Source: Branchinecta lynchi
Taxonomy: Eukaryota; Arthropoda; Branchiopoda; Anostraca; Branchinectidae
DNA: 64,000 nt
Assembly: GCA_023053575.1 (NCBI GenBank)
Contig: JAKZAP010000014.1
Coordinates: forward strand, 21,354,938 to 21,418,937
Direction: 5' to 3'
This document shows positions 44,609 through 56,544 of the stretch, in pieces. Under the pieces are notes generated by a model. It ran no database searches and was not told the DNA's origin. It worked only from the letters and a program-made list of their open reading frames with translations. Made by a program: the position numbers and the translations under genes. Each line of letters starts with the position of its first letter. The stretch's first letter is position 1.

Positions 44609-46030
44609 TACTAATAGTCAATTTTCAAATAGTGGAATTTTCGGGGGATTTCTGGTACTCTATGCACTTGCATGCCTTACGAGAAAGGTTCATGACTTTT
44701 TTTTTGTTGAGGCAATAAGCAATCTTCACCAATCTCACCACTGCCCACTGAAAAGCCGCGTTTGTGTTAAGCAAACTCGAACCTGGGCCGAAACTGGGAT
44801 GGAGGCTAGCACAGCTCTTCGAGCTAGCTAGATTGAGTGCAATGCGTATACAATATGTAAAGATGTTGGGGAGTTAAGAGGATCCTAAGGGAACACCGGA
44901 ATAGCTATGAGGGTTCAAAATTAGATTAGAAAAAAAAGCTAGAAATCGGAAATATCCCTCTGATGATTCTATGATGGGCTGGTGACATGGATAAGTAGAT
45001 TGTTTTGTGCTTAAAATATACAGCAACATTGTAGAATTTTCGTTGTGGGGATGGCCGCAGATATTTTGTATATCATATCTTGGGTAGATATATGGTGGGA
45101 AACACAAAAAAATCTTTTGCAGAATCCAAATAATTCAGTGTATTCAGTCAAATGACACAAAGCTAAATTGTTTTTTCAGTTAAACTTTAAACGAATGGTG
45201 GATAAGGCTATATGAAGTAGCCTATATGCAGTAGCCTATATGAAGAAATAGCTTCGCATGTCTCTAATATCTTTTTCGGTCAGAGGACTTGAAGAAAGGA
45301 GACGAGGAGAAAGAGTTTCTTTAAGTTTTTCCGAGTCCGTGGCGATCCATCTAGCTCTATTGAGTAGCTTATTGCTTTTTTTTTTTTATCTACCGATTTT
45401 GACCGGTAGAAAAATTAGAGAACGGTCAACTGGTAGTATTTGCTGGACCTTACAAGTCGCTCGTGTGTAGCCGAAGCCTATCCGTTACTTTCCCGCTAGT
45501 AAGGATTGAATTTTGGTTTACCTTTGTGAGCTCCTAACCAGATTCATTGAGCAATTAGCTTCAATCTTGAATGTTAGCTGTTGACGGGATTCTGGTCCAA
45601 CGAAAGATACGATGCATGGTTTAATAGCGTTTCCTGGATCATCATGAATCATTACCCTTATGTCAACTTTCCAATCAATTTCACCAGAGAAATTTCGTTC
45701 GTAAATATCTGAGCTCCTCTTCACCCTAAATGTTGAGGTACAAAGACTTTACAAGAAGCCTTACTTTTAACCTGAAGTATCTCGTTGCGTCAAAGAGCTT
45801 TCCAGGTACTGGATTACGACGTCGGAAGTATCCCTTAATCTCTTTTGGGATTCCGACAGTATGTCAATCTGAATACGACACAAGTTCCGAAGTTTTGAGA
45901 AAAAATGGACATGGAAATGATAGAATGGAAAATGTTACTGGATTCACTCCGTTGGGTTTACTACCACCTTTAGGCTACGTGAGTTACGTCATCTCCTTAC
46001 GGACATTCGTACATCTACGCGGTACGACTG
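44609..46030. other. Unassigned stretch
   Basis: Shares short blocks with 55130-55200 and 60895-60930 (AATAATTCAGTGTATTC; TTTTCAGTTAAACTTTAAA). 44280-44310 shares GAAAATGCGTTACTTCGTTG with 54775 and 59762. No gene supported. Confidence 0.35.
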
Positions 46031-46479
46031 CACTGTCAGAAGTTTCATAACAGACAACAGAAGGATGCGCGCGTTCAACAGACAATGCGTAACAGACTAC
46101 ACTTCGGATGTTGTCTGTTGTCTTTGAAAATGTTATGCATCACAAGCATTGACACGGGGAAGAGCCGGAAAATCGCCAAAAAGCATCTGCTGAATTTTCC
46201 GACGTGATGACGACGAACAAACAAATGCGCAAGCGCTCAGACTTGGAGTGCGAAAGTAAAATGTTTATCACATTTTACATACAAACTGCTTAAGAACCAA
46301 GACAGTTAACATCCCCACTAACCAAAGAAGTATTGAAATGACCTATTTTGTAATCATCCCAATTTAAAAGCTTTAAATCTAAACAAACTCTAAATCCAAA
46401 GAAATGTTGAAGTTCTTGCACGAATAACTTGAGTTCCAACAATGTCTGTCAGCCAGTCCTACCCTTCAAACCTATTTTC

Positions 46480-48060
46480 CATTAGCAAGGTAATAACAAG
46501 TGCATTAAACCAAATCCTAGCAGCCTAATACCCCTTATATCACAATTCATTAAGAACGGCATACCATCTATCATATGACAAAACAGTCTAGTTTCCAACT
46601 GTTCATTATAGATTAAAGTACGTCAAGTCGTCTTATTTGTTGCTGTTACACCAAACTCTTCATCCATAGATATATCTCCCCAAATATAAAAGAGTTGGAC
46701 TTGAGACCTGTCATAGACGAACTTAAACTCATGGGAAACCCGGGCCCAGCTGTCCGTGAACGAGAGGGGGGAGGGGTCTGGAGTCGGGACCCATCAAAAT
46801 GAGTATTTACACCTCTTTTTCCTCAAGTATACCAGCTTAAAGTTTGATTCCAGTCACGGATCAAAAACTTTGTTGGGCCCACTTGCCCATAAACGGGGAG
46901 GGATATATCCCTAACCCCTATGATCCAAAAGCACAAAGGTATTTAATCGCCTTGTCTCCAGTTATTGTCAAGTTAAAAACATTAAACATGGCCAATCTCG
47001 GTCCAATTGGCCTGGAACCAAGTGGGGGTGGGGTCTGGGACCCGCAAAAAGTAGAAAAAGACCCCAATGGTCACAAACCTACCAAGTTTCAACTTGATAC
47101 CTGTTTATTCACGGGTAATCCCGATTAAATTTTTTTAGCCTGCGTAGTAGTATGGTAGGATTACGAAAACGCTGCATGTAATACTATGTAATAGCAAAGA
47201 ATACTATCATTTATTGTGCCTGAGACTGGTCCAATCTTCTGTAGTAGTATCCAGTAGCATCCTGTCTTGCCATAGTAGCATCCAGTCTTGCTAATAGTAG
47301 CATATAGTAGTATGCAGTAACACGGTAGCCTTGAAGTAGAAGCATGTAGTAGCATCGTTAGTACTGCATGCTACTTTTTCGTACTACTTCATAGTAGCCT
47401 ACTATTTTCAGATAAATTTTTCATCGGGATGAACTTTACTCCTGGGCAATCTGGGCCAATTTGCCCATGAACAGGGTTGGTGGGGGAGGTGCAACTTTAA
47501 AATCAATTTACCAGCCGTACTATCTACATGTAAAAGGAATTTCATCGTCCTATATCCAGTCTTGGTCAAGCTATGAACATTATTTACTGGGCAATCTGGG
47601 CCCATTTGCCCCTGAACCGGGTTAGGGTGGTGGGTGGCTGGGGAGTCACGACTGGGGGATGGGGGGATGCCCCCTCCACAAATGCTGTTGGCCAATCGGT
47701 AAAAAATAGCCCAGTCGGCGCGAAGCGCCGCTGTTTTTCGTCAAAATAGTATCTTTTTCTGAAAATCAGTCGATTTTTTTTAAAATGTAATTTTTATTGT
47801 TGAAAACAGTTCCTTTTTCTGCAGAAAAAGTCGGTAAGAATTACCAGCCAGTCGGTGAATGCCTCGCCCACCCCCCCAAACATTTTGGCTAGTAACGTCT
47901 CTGCTGGGTGGGACCCCGAAAAGGCACACCTAGACCCAATACCCACTAGCGTACCAAGTCTGTACTTGATACTTATACTGGTATACAACAAAATACGGTG
48001 AAAACCGGAAATCGGAAATCGGAAGCTGCTACAGCGCTCGCAATAGTGGATTGTTCCAAG
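46480..48060 (+). repeat. H3 repeat, copy 3
   Basis: Opens with AACAAGTGCATTAAACCAAAT as at 19785, holds five or more GGGCAATCTGGGCCC-type units (near 46745, 46870, 46990, 47440, 47590) and closes with GCGCTCGCAATAGTGGATTG as at 20770. Confidence 0.75.
47145..47405. repeat. Degenerate TAGTAGCAT-rich tract
   Basis: TAGTAGCATC, TAGTAGTATCC and ATAGTAGCATATAGTAG recur about ten times and replace a stretch of the H3 repeat. Similar words appear in the 59.8-kb minisatellite. Confidence 0.7.
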
Positions 48061-48505
48061 GATCACTACTAAAAAGACAATAGACGCTTTTACGGCTGAT
48101 TTTTCGCTCTTCCTGGCTATGCCTTTTATGCTTATTAACATTTCATGTACAACTTTTCCAATACAACAGATAACATCCCAAGTGTTGTCTGTTACACAGT
48201 GTCTGGTGAAACCACGCATCCTTTCTGTTGTCTGTTATGAAACTTCTGACAGTGTGGTAGACTACAGTCAACTACGACCTACGACTACAAAAAACCTAAG
48301 ACATCGGTAGCAAATTGCTACGCAAAAATTTGTTGCCAACTGAAGTCCTGCTTTCTAGTATGAATCCGGCCGGATGCTTCCTTAGTTGTTCTCGAAGTTT
48401 GCCTCGCTGGGAGTTCAAGTAAAACAGAAACAAGATTATGAAAACTGACTTCGAAAGCTGTGAACTTCTGACAATCCTAAGGGACATTAATTTGCATGTT
48501 ATAAA

Positions 48506-48779
48506 TCATTCGAGAATATTTCCTTCCTCATCATCCTCCGAAAGAAAGTTACAAGAAACGGAGGGATAATATAGATCGTGAGTTCTGGACTGTAGAAGGG
48601 AGAGTTCCAGAAGTCCAGCTTCGAAAAGTAGATTAGTGATCTGGAATGCTGCACTCGGAGTTCCGCCAAGGGATTTGATTCTAGGCAGCCGCCCGATTTT
48701 CAAAAGGATACACTTTTTCTCTTTAAACGTATTCATATTTTGATGGGTCCGGTGGCGAATATAAATCAAACTTCCAATG
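48506..48779 (-). CDS. Candidate terminal exon, unknown protein
   Basis: After ATGCATTTGCAG on the minus strand a frame of about 90 codons opens and ends TGA. It includes RIKSLGGTPSAAFQITNLLF, EAGLLELSLLQS and the acidic end SEDDEEGNILE. Splice-site quality is fair and the region is not repetitive in this window. No polyadenylation signal is obvious just after. No recognised domain. It could equally be chance. Confidence 0.25.
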
Positions 48780-48839
48780 CTGCAAATGCATAAATTTTAC
48801 CCGTTCCTATGATTATATAGGCTACTCATTTAGGTCAAG

Positions 48840-49590
48840 ATAGGACAATCTAATTACCCGTCACGTGTTCGCCGGAATCCAGCCTATACCGGGAACTTGG
48901 TTAAAAGTAAAAAAAATATTTTTAAGCTGATTATATGTTCGATTTAGGAGTAAGAAGACATGGTGAACACGAATATGAAAACCATTTTCTCGCCGGACAA
49001 GTAGTTCTCCCGGAATCCGGCCAAAACCGGAAAATTTGTTGAGAGCAAAAGCTGTACTTGTACTTGATTAGACGTTCGATTCAGGTGTAAGAAGAGACGC
49101 TGAATCTATATATGATAATCCTTTTTACCCGGACATATAGTTCGCCAGGAACCCGGCTGAATACGAAAAATTTGTTGTAAATTAAATTTTATCTGAAGTT
49201 GATTAGATGTTGGATATAGGGGTAAGGAGATACGCTGAATTGGTTTTTGATCTTTATTTTTTCGCCCGACAAGTAGTTCCGCAATTCGGCCAAAACCGGA
49301 AAATTGGCAGTATAATTAAGGCAGGAAGTTTCGATCGGTTACGTCAAATATATATGACTTAGAAGGGTAAACACACAGTTTGAATCCATATCTGAACTTT
49401 GTTTTCTCGGATCTACCAGTTATTGTACTGTCTTTTGAAAAAATACAAAAACGATTATTTCTTTAAGTTTCGAAGGTTTTTCAACCACCACTATAAGCCT
49501 TACTCTGTTTCTAAAGTTTAGAAATAAAAATATTTAACTGTCTGGATTAAATATTACATTTTTGGGATCACATCGAAACCTTTGGTCTTG
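48840..49590 (+). mobile_element. H1 3' half
   Basis: Four 137-bp-type units (GCCGGACAAGTAGTTCTCCCGG and variants), the CACACAGTTTGAATCC block and the end GGGATCACATCGAAACC, TTTGGTCTTG followed by TT. Confidence 0.75.
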
Positions 49591-49619
49591 TTATTTGTGG
49601 ATGATGAGCTCGTCTTTAA

Positions 49620-52060
49620 TGTCCATCCAATCCAGTCTTCGCCAGACTCCTTGACCACTTAACTGATAAAATTTAGAAACAGATTAAGGCAAATGTTAAT
49701 CTCTGAGAAGACCAAGTTCGAATGTGGATTCAGCGTGTGTGTTTACCCCTATAGCCTGCGTCATCTCGACTTTGACGAAAGTTCCTGCCTTACTTCTGCA
49801 AAATTCCGGTTTCGGCCGGCGAACTACGTGTCTTTCAAAAAATGAACTTCAACTAGACCTACGTTGCCTGGGCAAGGTGAAGTGTCGCGAGAGCAACACT
49901 TTGGTTTTGTTTCTTCGCTAACGGTTAAATGTTGAATTTGTCAACCCATCGAGGTTTTCAAAGTGATACGTTCCAACCCAAGAAGAATTTTTTTCTGAAT
50001 TTTTTTTCTCAGCGTTGAAAAAAGAAACAAAATATCGGATTAGGGACTAAATTGACTTTTCAGCCAGTTGAACTTTATCCTTTTCAACCGTAGACATCTT
50101 GACTTGTGGAAACTTGGAACATTATCTTATATGACCTAGTAGTTATTATAAAGTTATCCATAGCTTTTTAGTATCAAACTACCGTAGATGCCACTCTACT
50201 AATTAGTGCGCAACTATATCGTTGCTTTATATTATCATTTGTATCCGTTGTGTTAACACTTAATTCCAGGTTACAGTGATAGACCATCACCGTAGACCAT
50301 TGCAGCATCTCATGAAAATGACAATGCTTTAGCAACCGATTCTTGAACGAACCAAACTTTCCCTATCATCAAAAAACACCGGAAACAAAATAGATACAGA
50401 AACCAGGAAACGTCGGAAGCCCCTCATCGCCAAAGATGATTATGGTGTAACAGCCGATTTTTGCTTAGAACTACCTACATGTCTCACGATTCGGATCGGC
50501 CTATCTTTGGTTTCAGTATGTACCTTACTACTGGAGTTGTCAAACCCTCTAAACTTTCAAACTATTTTGTCTCGTGAAGGAATTTTTGTAACAAAAACGA
50601 ATGACTAGACTTTGATCAGCTCATCAATGTCTATCGACTGCCGTTGAAAAAAAAATCTATCTATATTATTTCAAAAGTTGACTTTTGTGTCGTAGGCCAA
50701 CTTTCTAATATCACCACTTAGAAAGGAGCGAAGGGTAAGCTCTAATTTCTTTAGCAGTCAGCAGTCTTAGTTGACTTAGCAGTCAACTGTTAAAGTTTAA
50801 GAGGCCCATCTGATATCATTTCTCTTTCTCAATCCCAAGTGTAAGAAATGAAATATTAAACTCAGCTGAAATCACGTACAGGAATGGGTAGAAAAAAATA
50901 GATGGCAGCACTTTCGGACCCGTGGGAAAACGACCTTTTTTAATTCTGTAAATTTTTCATTTTATCACTCAAAGAAGATATATTTGCTGTGGGGCCAGGG
51001 AACTGCCGCACATATTTAGTACTTGTAGATTTTAGTCCACCCTTCAATTTAAAACTGGTGCCTGTCTGCTTGCCTGCTAGAACGGAGCTTTCCACTCAAA
51101 AGCAGAAGCATGATTTGACGAGACGAAAGCTTGGCCACATAACTTCACATAGTTCTCTCTGACATAGGCTGTACAACTCCACTTCACTTCACACAACGTA
51201 GGCTCTGGATCGATGACAAGCAAAATCCACCCTTTTTGGCCCCAGGCAACAGTTATACGAAGCTTTCCAAAATTTAATGTCATATTCATCAATCCAGCCT
51301 AAGGTCCGCACTTTCCGCAAAAGCCGCACACGTAACACCCTTACCCCTTTCTAGTAATAAGCTGAAATCGGAAGACTAGACAAAAAAAAAAAAAAACGAC
51401 AAAACCAAAGTGTTGCCCTCGCAACACAAAAACGCATTCAACGTATTTCCTTACCCCTCTGTCGAAACTCTAGTCAACTTCAGATAAAACTTCAACTTTT
51501 AACAAATTTTCAAATTTCGCTCGGATTCGTGGCGAACCATGAGTCGAGATAGAAAATGATTGTCATGCATGAATTCAGCATGTCTTCTTACCCGTAAATC
51601 GAACACGTTGTGAAATGCATATAAAACTTTAAATCGAACCCCTAATCAACTTCAGATTAAACTTTTATTTTAGACAAATTTTCCAGTTTTTGCCGGATTC
51701 CGGGTGAACTACCTGTTCGGTGAAAAAAAAAAAAATCATATTCGGATTCAGCATGTCTCCTTACCCCTAAATCGGACATCTACTCAGTTTCAGATAAAAT
51801 TTCTACCATCAATAAACTTTCTGGTTTTGGCCGGATTCAGCATGTCTTCTAACCCCTTAATCGACCATCTCATTAGCTTTTTTGCCCCTTGATTTGAAAC
51901 CCCTCCCCCAGCTCCCCTAACTATACAGAGATGGGGCCCATCTACGAACTCGGTTTTTCCCTTGACCCAAGAATCCTCCCACCAAGAGAGTGATCGTGCT
52001 GACAGACGGACAGACAGACTGACAACTTTTGCGATGTCATAGGTATCCCCCCACTTCCGC
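49620..52060 (-). mobile_element. H1 element split by an H4 insertion
   Basis: 49620-49852 is the CTTG-side block (CCAGTCTTCGCCAGACTCC, GGATTCAGCGTGTGTG). 51428-52060 continues with units, the CCCCTCCCCCAGC block and GACAGACGGACAG...CTTTTGCGATGTCAT. The H4 at 49853-51427 sits between. Confidence 0.75.
49853..51427 (-). mobile_element. H4 Helentron/Helitron-like element, complete
   Basis: On the minus strand it starts GTGTTGCGAGGGCAACACTTTGG and ends CCAAAGTGTTGC..., then ACGTTGCCCAGGCAACGT-type hairpin (one mismatch here), AGGTCTAG and T. A short hairpin followed eight bases later by CTAG|T is the classical Helitron 3' end. The GTGTTGC hairpin close to both ends is the subterminal inverted repeat typical of Helentrons. 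No Rep/helicase ORF, 1.6 kb, non-autonomous. Inserted in an H1. Confidence 0.75.
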
Positions 52061-52139
52061 TTTTCCTGTTTTTTTTCCTGAAGTCGATTAGAGATTTGAC
52101 TTAGGCTAGAGGTAAAGAAAGATGCCTAATCCATTTTTG

Positions 52140-53728
52140 TGGCACTGGCCTTCCTGCCAAGTGCCATATATCTGTCTGTCTGTTGATTGGTCGGTCGGTC
52201 GGTCCGGTGATCGCGAGTTAGCATACATCCAGATGTGCCAGGACGATGAAACTTGGCAGGGGATCGACTCCGAGCACGGTGAGGGGAGTTGGAAGGTGTG
52301 TCGCGCAATTCCGTTTATCACGGGTTAAGGTACTTAAGGATGAGCTAGAACGATGAAACTTGGCAGGGGTATCATGGACCCGATCAGATATACTTGAGAA
52401 TAGTCATTTCCCCGATCATACCATCGTGGGGGGAGAAGAGGGAAGGGAAAATCTGGGATCTAGGAAAGCATAACTTTTGAATGAGGTATCGGACACAAAT
52501 GAAACTTTGATAGTTGGAAAGGGCTTGGGTTGGGAATGTCGCATTTCGTGTCCGAACCGGATGCGATAACTCTGGTGGGGGGGGGGGGGTTGTAGGGAAG
52601 CGGAAGTCTCGGGAAAGGCTTAGAGTGGAGGGATCGGGGTGAAGCTTGGTGAGAAGAACGAGGACAAGTTGTAAATACATGTTTGATAGAAACGGACTGG
52701 GAAATCGGGGGGGAGGGAGGGGGTAAAAGGGGTTTCCTGGAATGCCGGTGATCGCGAGTTAAGGTACTTACAGATGCACTAGGATTATGGAAGTCGGCAG
52801 CTGTATTTGTCAGATTGACTTATCATTTCTCCGACCAAGTCATCTTCGGGAGTATGGAGTTAATCGGAATCCTAATTACCAGAACTTTGTGTCATGCATA
52901 CCTTCTGAATGGTTCGTCGGATTCGAAGTAAACATTCGTGTTTCTAATCGAACGATCCACTTTTATAATCCCCAAGGGCCCTTGAGCATTTTAGCCCCTT
53001 AAAGTTTGTCTCTTAACTGCAAAAAAAGTTTTGACCAAAAGATAAATTTTCGTGACTCCCAACGGCCCTTGATCATTTTTGCCTCATGGGCGTTTGACTC
53101 CGACGATCATTTTGAGAGGTGGGGTACGGTTTTTAAATTTCGGATGTTAGTTCGGACATAGTTTTTCAAGGATAGTAAAACAGCGTGGATGACGCTGACA
53201 AATGAATTTTAGCCGCCTTAAAGTACGTATCTTAACTGCAAAGTGAAAAAATAGTTTTTAACGAAAGACATATTTTCTTGATTTCCAGGCCCATGATAAT
53301 TTGTGCCTCATGAGTTTTTCTTGCAAATGACTTTCCAAAATTTTTAAGAAACGACTCGTTAAGATCCTAGGGGCCCGTGGTCATGTGTGATTCAAGTATT
53401 TTGCTTATACACAAAGTTCTAGCCTCCTTAAAGTGCGCATTTTAACCGCAAAGTGAAAAGCAAAATATTTTAAGCAGATGACACACTTTCATGATACCAA
53501 CGGCCCATAATCATGTGTGTACCAGTGCTTTTGCTTACAAAATGGATTCCTAGCCTCCTTAAAGTGCGCTTGTAACCGCAAAATGCATAGCATATTTTTG
53601 ACTAAAGCATAAATTTTGATAAATCCGAAAGGTCCATAATCGTCTGTGCCTCAACACAGTGCAAATCTCAGCTGATACCCTCATCTACTACGTATGCTTG
53701 CAAGTGCCATATGAGCTAAAAGCTCTTG
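52140..53728 (+). mobile_element. H2 element, complete (about 1.6 kb)
   Basis: Starts with the hairpin TGGCACTGGC...GCCAAGTGCCA and ATATCTGTCTGTCTG, a GGTC microsatellite, then CGATGAAACTTGGCAGGG blocks. Ends CAAGTGCCATATGAGCTAAAAGCTCTTG. It divides the older H1. Confidence 0.8.
52997..53690 (+). repeat. Tandem units inside H2
   Basis: CCTTAAAGT at 52997, 53216, 53426 and 53557, each with CTGCAAA/CCGCAAAGTG and ..GGCCC.TGATCAT. The same units occur, inverted, at 32330-32790. Confidence 0.8.
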
Positions 53729-53880
53729 CTGCTTTGTTTAATTTTATATTCTTGCCGGACTAGTAGTTCGCCAGGAATCCTGCCAAAATCAGGAATTTGG
53801 TAGAGGAAAATTTATTTCTTCGGATGATTAGAGTTTCGTTACTTCACCCAAATTCTGGCCAGCACCGGAAATTTATTGCA

Positions 53881-53975
53881 TTCATTCATTTATTTGTACT
53901 ACATAGACTACATAACATAAATATAATGCGATAAACAAGACCCCCTGAAGCTATCTTGTCGGGGATTGTCTTGTC
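53881..53975 (-). mobile_element. Possible short non-LTR 3' end
   Basis: (ATTC)n/(ATTT)n at 53881-53899, followed by sequence not found in other H1 units. Resembles the tail of the 35.96-kb fragment. Weak. Confidence 0.3.
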
Positions 53976-54231
53976 AAGTCTAATAGGTTTTCTGTGTTGA
54001 TTGGAGCGTCGATATAGGGGTAAGAAACAGATGCGAATATAGATCTAAAGTTTATTTCGCCCAAAACCTAACAACACCCAGAATTTTGTGCAAGTAAAAG
54101 CTTATTCTGAAGTAAATTACAGATACGAAGTAGGTGTAAGAATATTCGGTGAGTCCTGCGTTTGTTCATAATCCGCCGGAAACCAACGCTTTGGTTTCGG
54201 AATTTTTGAACTTCGGGAAGATAATAAATCA

Positions 54232-54296
54232 GACCCGTCTAGCCGAGTGGCAAGAAAGCTTATCTGGTAACTTCTACTTTTTCTCGATCCACATCT
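54232..54296 (+). repeat. tRNA-like SINE-type relic
   Basis: CTAGCCGAGTGGCAAGA is an A-box of the tRNA-Ser/Leu type, and TCTCGATCC about 40 bp on is a degraded B-box. It does not fold as a complete tRNA. Confidence 0.4.
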
Positions 54297-54678
54297 AGCT
54301 TCTACGCTTACAAGTTGGTTGAATTTTAGTTATGACATAAATTTATTAGTTGTGTTGGTTGATCTGCCGCGCGTATGGAAATGAGGCTGAACTCAGGTCA
54401 AGAGTAAGGCCGAGTGCCGAGACTGGATTCTTACCTTGACATTTAGGGGAGAGGGAGGTTATTAGAAATGTAGGAATACTGGAAAAGGACGTGGTGAGTC
54501 AGTCAATGCTAGGATGGCTTATCCGACTGGCATCCGATCAAAACCACGAATGCAACTGAGTCTCTGATGACATTTCACTGTAAAGTATTACCTACTTATT
54601 CTGACGGAGATTGTAGCCTAATCTTTCCCCTTCCACAAAAATTTCCCCTTTGGAATCCCATCGAAACCTTCGCTCTTG

Positions 54679-55297
54679 TTGCTTTTGCTCTGGGCCTCGT
54701 ACCGAACAGGGCTGGGATCCGACAGCCTAGACACACATCACTATTAACTTGAACAGGCCTAAAAATACGATAAAAATGCGTTACTCCGTTTGTCCGATAG
54801 CCACACATAATCGACTTCATCGAATGAACTTATTCTTTCGGATTTGTGGTACCTCTAAGCGATTGTCCTTCAATGCTTTAAATATTTACCAATATACAAA
54901 GGTAAGCCATTGCCGAAGAAGAAACTAAAAATGGCGGACTACGGACTACTCCTACTTTTTCCAGCTGTGGTTTTACCCGGCTGAGTATCTTTAATCCTGG
55001 ATATGCAGGGTTTTTTTTTTAATCGAATTTTCCGCGCCAGGATAGATTTTGGGTTGTCGTGCAAGCGGCGCACGTCCTGAACGTTATTGCTAGAGCCTCC
55101 GGTGAAGAAATACAAAGTGCCTTAAGGGTCAAAATATTTCAGTGTATATCCAAATATCAGATGTAAAAATAAGTTACCTTTTCAGTTAAACTTTAAATAA
55201 GTAGCTTTGATGTAGTTAGATTATTTTGTTGTCTCTAAACGGGTCGTGACTTGGTCTCTAGTGAAATAAGAGGCGTGGCAACCTTGCTTGAGCAATA
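54679..55297. other. Unassigned stretch
   Basis: 54775-54800 has GATAAAAATGCGTTACTCCG, also at 44283 and 59762. A 10-T run lies near 55010. No gene supported. Confidence 0.35.
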
Positions 55298-55540
55298 TAT
55301 TTATTTATTTAAACTAGGATACGACCAACTAGGGTCAAACAAATGACAAAATAATTAACACACTGCATAAATATAAACTACACTAAAATAAAAACAAATT
55401 TTACTCACATCAACCTGGGGAGAACCCACAATAAAGTAGGGTACCCCACGACAGCCAAATTGGCAAACTCAGCCGCATATGGGAGCTCGCCAACTCAAGA
55501 AGGAGAGGATTCTCAGCACGCAGAATTCGTGTCTGAAGTA
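55298..55540 (-). pseudogene. CR1/L2-like RT C-terminus, short 5'-truncated copy
   Basis: Minus-strand codons from 55535 to a TGA at 55410 read QTRILRAENPLLLELASS and RLSLPIWLSWGTLLYCG, the same C-terminus as the 30.0-30.5 kb fragment (QTRILRSPSPLLRIL, RLSLPVWLAW). A 3' UTR ends in (AAAT)n at 55298-55312. Confidence 0.8.
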
Positions 55541-55638
55541 AATAATAATTTATTTACTTATTTATTAACGTTTTATAGCAATGCATTGTGTGAGAAAGCA
55601 GGCTGTTATTCAAATGGTTAAATATTATACTGTTTCAG

Positions 55639-55712
55639 GTTCCCTTCATTTAAAATGAGAGAAATTACATGGAGAGTCTTGGTCAAGCTAGCTGTGGTCG
55701 CGTGTGTTTTAG
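55639..55712 (+). CDS. Candidate signal-peptide exon of a host gene
   Basis: TATACTGTTTCAG (acceptor) precedes a 16-bp leader and an ATG at 55655. The 19 codons MREITWRVLVKLAVVACVL run into the consensus donor GTAAGT at 55713, leaving phase 1 (next residue probably Gly). A short polar/basic n-region and a hydrophobic core look like a secretion signal, and small first coding exons ending after the signal are common in animal secreted proteins. The upstream AG could be a 5' UTR intron or chance. The next exon was not found. Downstream there are LTR-like and other repeats, as in an intron. Confidence 0.4.
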
Positions 55713-55784
55713 GTAAGTGCGATTTTGTACACGTACACGTGTGACGGTTGATACATCAATTTGGGTGTATCGGTAATGCAAGTG

Positions 55785-56400
55785 GTGGTGTGAGGTGGCT
55801 CTTTACCTTCGGGGGTGGAACTACATACAAAACAGGTTGATTTATAATAATATAATAATAATATATTCGCACATTGGATGGCAGGCCGTTAAGCTTCTAC
55901 AATATACAAATGAATGTTTATTTTACCTTAACGACGTTACTTCAACTCCAAGATGCTGATACGGCATCACAATCCTTTACTTACACCAATACCACCCTTA
56001 AGTTGTACTTTTAAATCTGAGAGTGCAACTGCACGGACACTGAATACTGGAGACGAAGACTAACGACGAAGTTACAACGCTGACGAAAAACTCAAAACTG
56101 AAGAACTGAAGAACTAACTCCTGCGCGAGTCCCAGCTCCTGGTTTATATAACGTTCCTTGATCACGGTTGAGCTTACCTTAATTCTGTAGTCACATTTAT
56201 CAACCTTGCACTTACGTGAACCCAATATTGCTTACCTTAATTGTGCAGGAACATTTAGTAATCTTGCACTTACGCGACACCATAGTTCTTCACTCGTCAT
56301 AAAAATCTTAATCCTTGTGACGTATGCCGAGGGAGTAGTTACATGAGGATCAATACATACTAGTGTTACGATCATCCGTTACGCACGTACCTCAAGTAAC
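55785..56400 (-). repeat. LTR-like repeat, copy 1
   Basis: Matches 59993-60380 over most of its length. Contains TTATATAAACC (TATA-like) on the minus strand at 56141-56152, a duplicated 62-bp stretch (CACTTACGTGAAC / CACTTACGCGACA), and GTAACGGATGATCGTAACAC at one end. It carries a 64-bp retroelement-tail insertion at 55846-55909. Confidence 0.55.
55846..55909 (-). mobile_element. 64-bp non-LTR 3'-end insertion
   Basis: ATAATATAATAATAATA then TGGCAGGCCGTTAAGCTTCTACAA, inserted between TTGATTTATA and AAATGAATG. The 59993-60380 copy is TTGATTTATAAATTAATG with no insert. Confidence 0.7.
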
Positions 56401-56544
56401 CCTTTCCTTTCATTTTGAACTTGACTGATAACTGGACTTTCAGGATCCAGTTATGATCCGTGGAACCCACGCCCACCCTCTGCGTTTGTTGTAGTTTTAC
56501 TCTGGCAATCTACAAGACTCCTTTGTCTAGATTAAGAAGTCCAG

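Larger units (their letters stand above)
46031..48254. mobile_element. 2.2-kb TIR element with nested H3 repeats
   Basis: The left end CACTGTCAGAAGTTTCATAA and the right end (inverse) agree over about 95 bp, including CAGACAACAGAAGGATGCG (right arm: GAAAGGATGCG). The family is that of the 345-bp MITE at 39204. The interior is mostly an H3 copy (46480-48060), so this is either a filled MITE or a longer parent without a surviving transposase. Confidence 0.75.
52078..54678 (+). mobile_element. H1 element split by an H2 insertion
   Basis: 52078-52139 (TGAAGTCGATTAGAGATTTG, GATGCCTAATCCATTTTT) continues at 53729 with TTTATATTCTTGCCGGAC and units. It ends GGAATCCCATCGAAACC and TCGCTCTTG followed by TT. 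A microsatellite-side block is embedded out of order at 54370-54480, so the copy is rearranged. Confidence 0.6.
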
